Positions 60,896 through 64,000 of a stretch of DNA of 64,000 bases are shown here, piece by piece. This stretch comes from Pannonibacter anstelovis (GTDB taxonomy: Bacteria; Pseudomonadota; Alphaproteobacteria; Rhizobiales; Stappiaceae), in contig NZ_JBAKBF010000004.1 in NCBI RefSeq assembly GCF_036881715.1, forward strand, positions 1 through 64,000. Direction: 5' to 3'. Made by a program: the position numbers and the translations under genes. Positions within the stretch are counted from its first letter, which is position 1. Each line of letters begins with the position of its first letter. Below the pieces are notes generated by a model. The model had not been told where the DNA came from. It saw nothing but the letters and a program-made list of their open reading frames with translations, and searched no databases.

Positions 60896-61876
60896 TTACT
60901 CACCAGCGGCCTGAATGCGCTTGATGAGGTCGGCGACGCGCGGAGACTTGGCAGAAGCTTCCTCGATCATCGGCTTCACGGCTTCAGCGAAAGGAGCCTT
61001 GTCGACAGCCACGAACTTCACGCCCATTTCCTTCTCGGCCTGCGCCTTGCCGGCAGCAACCTGCTCATTCCAGCTGGTGCGGTGCAGGTCCATGGACTCG
61101 TGCGCAGCCTGCTTCAGAGCAGCCTTTTCGGCATCCGACAGGCTGTCCCAGGTCTGCGTGGAGATCAGAACCACCGACGGAACCATAGTGTGCTCGTCTT
61201 CGGAGAAGATCTTGGCGATTTCACCGTGACGGGCGGTCGTCAGAGCCAGCGGGTTGTTCTCAGCGCCGTCAACCACGCCCTGCTGCAGCGCGCTGTACAG
61301 CTCGCCATAGGCAATCGGGGTCGGGCTTGCACCCAGCAGCTCGACCATGCGGATCGCGGTCGGGCTCGGCTGAACGCGGATCTTCATGCCCTTCAGGTCG
61401 GCCGGGGTCTTGATTTCCTTGTTCGCGTAGAAGGAACGTGCGCCTTCCACGTAATAGGCGATGCCGATGAAGCCCTTGTCCTTCGAGGCTTCGAGAATGT
61501 CGGTGCCGATGTCGCCCGAGAACACCTTGTAGGCGTGCTCTTCATCCTTGAACAGGAACGGCAGGTTCAGCGGGGTGTAGGATTCGTCGAAGGCTTCCAG
61601 CTCGCTGGCGTTGGAGCGGGCCATGTCCAGCGAACCATTCTGCAGCATTTCCATGGATTCGCGCTGGTTGCCCAGCTGCGCGTTCGCATAGACGCGGATC
61701 TTGAGATCGCCGTTGGTCAGCTCGTCGACGCGCTTGGCCATGAATTCCATCGACTTGTGCAGCGGATGGTCTTCCGGGTTGTTGTGATTGAGCTTCAGGG
61801 TGCGGGCGTCGGCGGTTGCGGAAAAAGCCAGCAGAGCTGCACCAGCCAGCGCGCCGAGACGATAGGTCATACGCAT
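60896..61876 (-). CDS. TRAP transporter substrate-binding protein (hexuronate type)
   Basis: A 326-residue periplasmic protein with signal peptide MRMTYRLGALAGAALLAFSATADA. The mature part shows LKLNHNNPEDHPLHKSMEFMAKRV, LKGMKIRVQPSPTAIRMVELLGASPTPIAYGELYSALQQGVVDGAENNPL with the conserved Arg for a carboxylate. GGAGG precedes ATG 61876. The ligand is probably glucuronate or a related sugar acid, inferred from uxuA and the UxuR-like gene. Its permease genes lie on the other strand, starting at 62351. Confidence 0.94.
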   Translation of the reverse strand: MRMTYRLGALAGAALLAFSATADARTLKLNHNNPEDHPLHKSMEFMAKRVDELTNGDLKIRVYANAQLGNQRESMEMLQNGSLDMARSNASELEAFDESYTPLNLPFLFKDEEHAYKVFSGDIGTDILEASKDKGFIGIAYYVEGARSFYANKEIKTPADLKGMKIRVQPSPTAIRMVELLGASPTPIAYGELYSALQQGVVDGAENNPLALTTARHGEIAKIFSEDEHTMVPSVVLISTQTWDSLSDAEKAALKQAAHESMDLHRTSWNEQVAAGKAQAEKEMGVKFVAVDKAPFAEAVKPMIEEASAKSPRVADLIKRIQAAGE

Positions 61877-62350
61877 GTCAAATTACCTCCCGATGATGCT
61901 TCAAGGATGCGCGCGGCGAGGAACCTCCCCCTGCCGGCTACATCGGAAACCGGCGGCACCCTCCGACCAGATTGGTTGATCAAAAAGGCCCGGCGCGCGA
62001 CCAGAAATTTCGTCAAAGCACAGACAATGTCAACCGGTTTTGAAAATTGGTTGACCAATTCCCGGAAATAGGTTTTCTCTGACAAGCCGGATAAAGGGGC
62101 AAAACGCCTCTTTTCCGGGCATTGTCTGAGGTTTTCAACATCGGGCCAGTTGTCAGCAGAGGTGGCATAAACCGCCGCATCGAACCGCCGCATCCCCGGT
62201 ACGCCTTAGAAAGCGCGGGCGTGGGGCAGGAAAGCGGACAACCGGAATGGCAAACCGGCAGACCAAGCTTGAAAGGCAGGCCGGGACATAAGAGGTCCCG
62301 GGAGGAAACAGGGGCCTTGCATCTTTGCCCCACGAGGAGGACATGCAGCC
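61877..62350. other. Divergent promoter region of the hexuronate TRAP genes
   Basis: 474 bases without a gene, separating the binding-protein gene from its permease genes. It contains UxuR-type operators (see 61971-62060) and must carry two divergent promoters. The right half (62150-62350) has no recognised element. Confidence 0.6.
61971..62060. promoter_or_regulatory. UxuR-type operators
   Basis: AATTGGT-TG-ACCAATT (62045-62060) is a perfect 7-base inverted repeat and closely matches the E. coli UxuR/ExuR operator core ATTGGTATACCAAT. A degenerate copy ATTGGTTGATCAA lies at 61971-61983. GTCAACC (62029-62035) is complementary to GGTTGAC inside the main site (62049-62055). The nearby GntR protein is the likely binder. 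Confidence 0.7.
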
Positions 62351-62884
62351 ATGCATGCACTGAAAGCCCGCGTAGACTACGCTTTGGGCCTGTTCATCGC
62401 CGCGGTCTTCGCGGTTCTGGTCGCCTGCGTCGTCTGGCAGGTGGTGTCGCGCTACATTCTTGGCGCGCCCAGCACCCTGACGGACGAGACCGCAAGATTC
62501 CTGTTCATGTGGATTGGCCTTATCGGCGCTGCCTACACGCTTGGCCAGCGCAAGCATCTGGCCATCGACGTGCTGATGCAGATGTCCTCCCCTAAGGTTG
62601 CGCGCATGCTCGCTCTGCTCGTCACCGCCCTGATCGCCGCTTTCGCCGCCATCGTCATGGTCAAGGGCGGGCTTGCGCTCGTGCAGAAGACCCTTGCCTC
62701 CGGCCAGGTCACGCCGTCGCTGCGCCTGCCCATGGGCTATGTCTATGCTGCCGTGCCACTCTCCGGCGGCATGATGCTGCTCTATTGCGCCGAATTTGCC
62801 GCAGGCCTGATCTCCGGCCGCTACGCCCCCGTTGAAGATCTTGAAGCCGAAGCAATCACCGGCACTGACCAGGGCCAAGGATAA
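62351..62884 (+). CDS. TRAP transporter small permease (DctQ)
   Basis: A 177-residue membrane protein with four hydrophobic segments. VACVVWQVVSRYILGAPSTLTDETARFLFMWIGLIGAAYTLGQRKHLAIDVL is a typical DctQ signature. GAGGAGG lies upstream of ATG 62351. It is followed by dctM after 6 bases. Confidence 0.94.
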   Translation: MHALKARVDYALGLFIAAVFAVLVACVVWQVVSRYILGAPSTLTDETARFLFMWIGLIGAAYTLGQRKHLAIDVLMQMSSPKVARMLALLVTALIAAFAAIVMVKGGLALVQKTLASGQVTPSLRLPMGYVYAAVPLSGGMMLLYCAEFAAGLISGRYAPVEDLEAEAITGTDQGQG

Positions 62885-62890
62885 TCCATC

Positions 62891-64000
62891 ATGGAAAGCG
62901 AACTGATCAGCGCCCTCACCCTGTTTGGCGCCTTCTTCCTGCTGATGTTCATTGGCGTTCCGGTTGCCTACGCCATCGGCATTGCAACGGTCGTGACCTT
63001 CACCCTGTTCCTGACCTTCGACCAGTCGATCTTCAACACGGCGCAGCAGCTGGCATCGGGCCTCGACAGCTTCACCCTGCTGGCAGTGCCCTTCTTCATT
63101 CTCGCCGGCAACATCATGAACCGCGGCGGCATCGCCCTGCGCCTCATCGAATTCGCCAAGGTGCTTGGCGGCCGCCTGCCGGGCTCACTCGCCCACTGCA
63201 ACGTGCTGGCCAACATGATGTTTGGCGCAATCTCCGGCTCCGCCGTGGCTGCAGCTGCTGCCGTTGGCGGCGTGATGGCACCGCTGCAGAAGAAGGAAGG
63301 TTATGACCCCGCCTTTTCGGCTGCGGTCAACATCGCCTCCTGCCCCACCGGCCTGCTGATTCCGCCGTCCACCACCTTCATCGTCTATTCGCTGATTTCC
63401 GGCGGCACGTCGATCGCGGCTCTCTTCGTTGCTGGCTACGTGCCCGGCATCCTCATGGGCCTTGGCATCATGATCATCGCCGGCATCGTGGCAAAGAAAC
63501 GCGGTTATCCGGTCGCCCCCCGTCCGAGCTGGAAAGAAGTGGCCAGCAAGACCGGTGACGCGATTCTGCCGCTGGGCCTCATCGTCGTCATCATGGGCGG
63601 CATCATCGGGGGCGCCTTCACGGCAACGGAAGCCTCCGCAGTTGCCGTGGTCTATACGCTGATCCTCGCGCTCTTCTGGTACCGCGAAATCGGCTTCAAA
63701 GACCTGCCGGGCATCTTCCTGGAGTCTGCCGTCACCACGTCTATCGTGCTGCTGATGATCGGCTGCTCCATCGCCATGTCCCGTGTGATGGCCTTTGCTG
63801 ACATTCCCTTCACGGTGTCCGACCTGCTGCTGTCGCTTTCCGACAATCCGCTGGTGCTGCTGCTGATCATCAACATTGCCCTGCTGATCGTCGGCATGTT
63901 CATGGATATGACGCCTGCGCTGCTGATCTTCACCCCCATCTTCCTGCCGGTGGTGAAGGATCTGGGCATGGACCCGGTGCATTTCGGCGTGATGATGACC
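62891..64000 (+). CDS. TRAP transporter large permease (DctM), cut by the window end
   Basis: The first 370 residues of a DctM protein; the frame is open to the last base. It reads MESELISALTLFGAFFLLMFIGVPVAYAIG, LLAVPFFILAGNIMNRGGIALRLIEFA, MMFGAISGSAVAAAAAVGGVMAP and SCPTGLLIPPSTTFIVYS, then NIALLIVGMFMDMTPALLIFTPIFLPV. About 50 residues should be missing. It pairs with DctQ upstream and the divergent DctP. Confidence 0.95.
   Translation, partial: MESELISALTLFGAFFLLMFIGVPVAYAIGIATVVTFTLFLTFDQSIFNTAQQLASGLDSFTLLAVPFFILAGNIMNRGGIALRLIEFAKVLGGRLPGSLAHCNVLANMMFGAISGSAVAAAAAVGGVMAPLQKKEGYDPAFSAAVNIASCPTGLLIPPSTTFIVYSLISGGTSIAALFVAGYVPGILMGLGIMIIAGIVAKKRGYPVAPRPSWKEVASKTGDAILPLGLIVVIMGGIIGGAFTATEASAVAVVYTLILALFWYREIGFKDLPGIFLESAVTTSIVLLMIGCSIAMSRVMAFADIPFTVSDLLLSLSDNPLVLLLIINIALLIVGMFMDMTPALLIFTPIFLPVVKDLGMDPVHFGVMMT

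Overview
The window is a GC-rich chromosomal segment with no plasmid or phage hallmarks. A Caulobacter-type flagellar cluster (fliF-fliG-fliH-fliN-flbD-flhA, fliK-flgD) with the alphaproteobacterial regulator SciP (DUF1153), an alphaproteobacterial-style elongator tRNA-Met, and several TRAP and peptide ABC transporters point to an alphaproteobacterium. A Hyphomicrobiales/Stappiaceae-like (Pannonibacter/Labrenzia type) organism is my inference; species cannot be read from the sequence alone.

Layout. 0-3.3 kb: a membrane-anchored hypothetical protein, mtnA, a GNAT acetyltransferase and a small protein with a CtrA-like box. 3.3-14.7 kb: flagellar genes, all on the minus strand, in two transcription units separated by sciP. 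A good sigma-54 promoter and three FlbD-like boxes lie before fliK; similar boxes plus CtrA-like boxes lie before fliF. 14.8-16.7 kb: mnmA and tRNA-Met. 16.7-19.4 kb: an AT-rich islet with an unrecognised gene, then a GNAT/DUF1778 toxin-antitoxin operon with a palindromic operator, then yjdM. 19.4-23.7 kb: four envelope-type genes (alkaline-phosphatase-superfamily membrane enzyme, UPF0104 flippase-like protein, FkbM methyltransferase, CDP-alcohol phosphatidyltransferase).

23.8-36.0 kb: a tightly packed eight-gene minus-strand operon with a divergent GntR regulator. It encodes PxpA (LamB/YcsF), a PxpB-PxpC fusion, a biotin carboxylase-BCCP fusion, a complete peptide ABC importer with fused ATPases, and an M14-type peptidase. 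PxpB/C are homologous to the carboxyltransferase domains of urea carboxylase, so BC-BCCP plus PxpBC looks like a split biotin-dependent carboxylase acting on a lactam or amide, fed by peptide import. This is the most interesting system in the window.

36.1-42.8 kb: a LysR gene and a minus-strand catabolic operon of split transketolase, SDR dehydrogenase and a TRAP transporter, with a perfect LysR-like palindrome upstream and an RNA hairpin that presents the dctQ ribosome-binding site in its loop. 42.9-46.6 kb: a fused enoyl-CoA hydratase/3-hydroxyacyl-CoA dehydrogenase and an orphan type III PLP decarboxylase. 46.6-53.5 kb: drug export (MarR, DHA2 MFS pump, HAE1 RND pump with its adaptor). 53.8-58.6 kb: a class I P450 system (P450, [2Fe-2S] ferredoxin, FAD reductase) with a divergent LysR gene and an IMPase-family phosphatase. 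58.6-64.0 kb: hexuronate use (uxuA, GntR/UxuR-like regulator, TRAP transporter split over two divergent transcripts, with UxuR-type operators between them). The last gene runs off the end of the window.

No rRNA, CRISPR array, integrase, transposase or insertion sequence was recognised.
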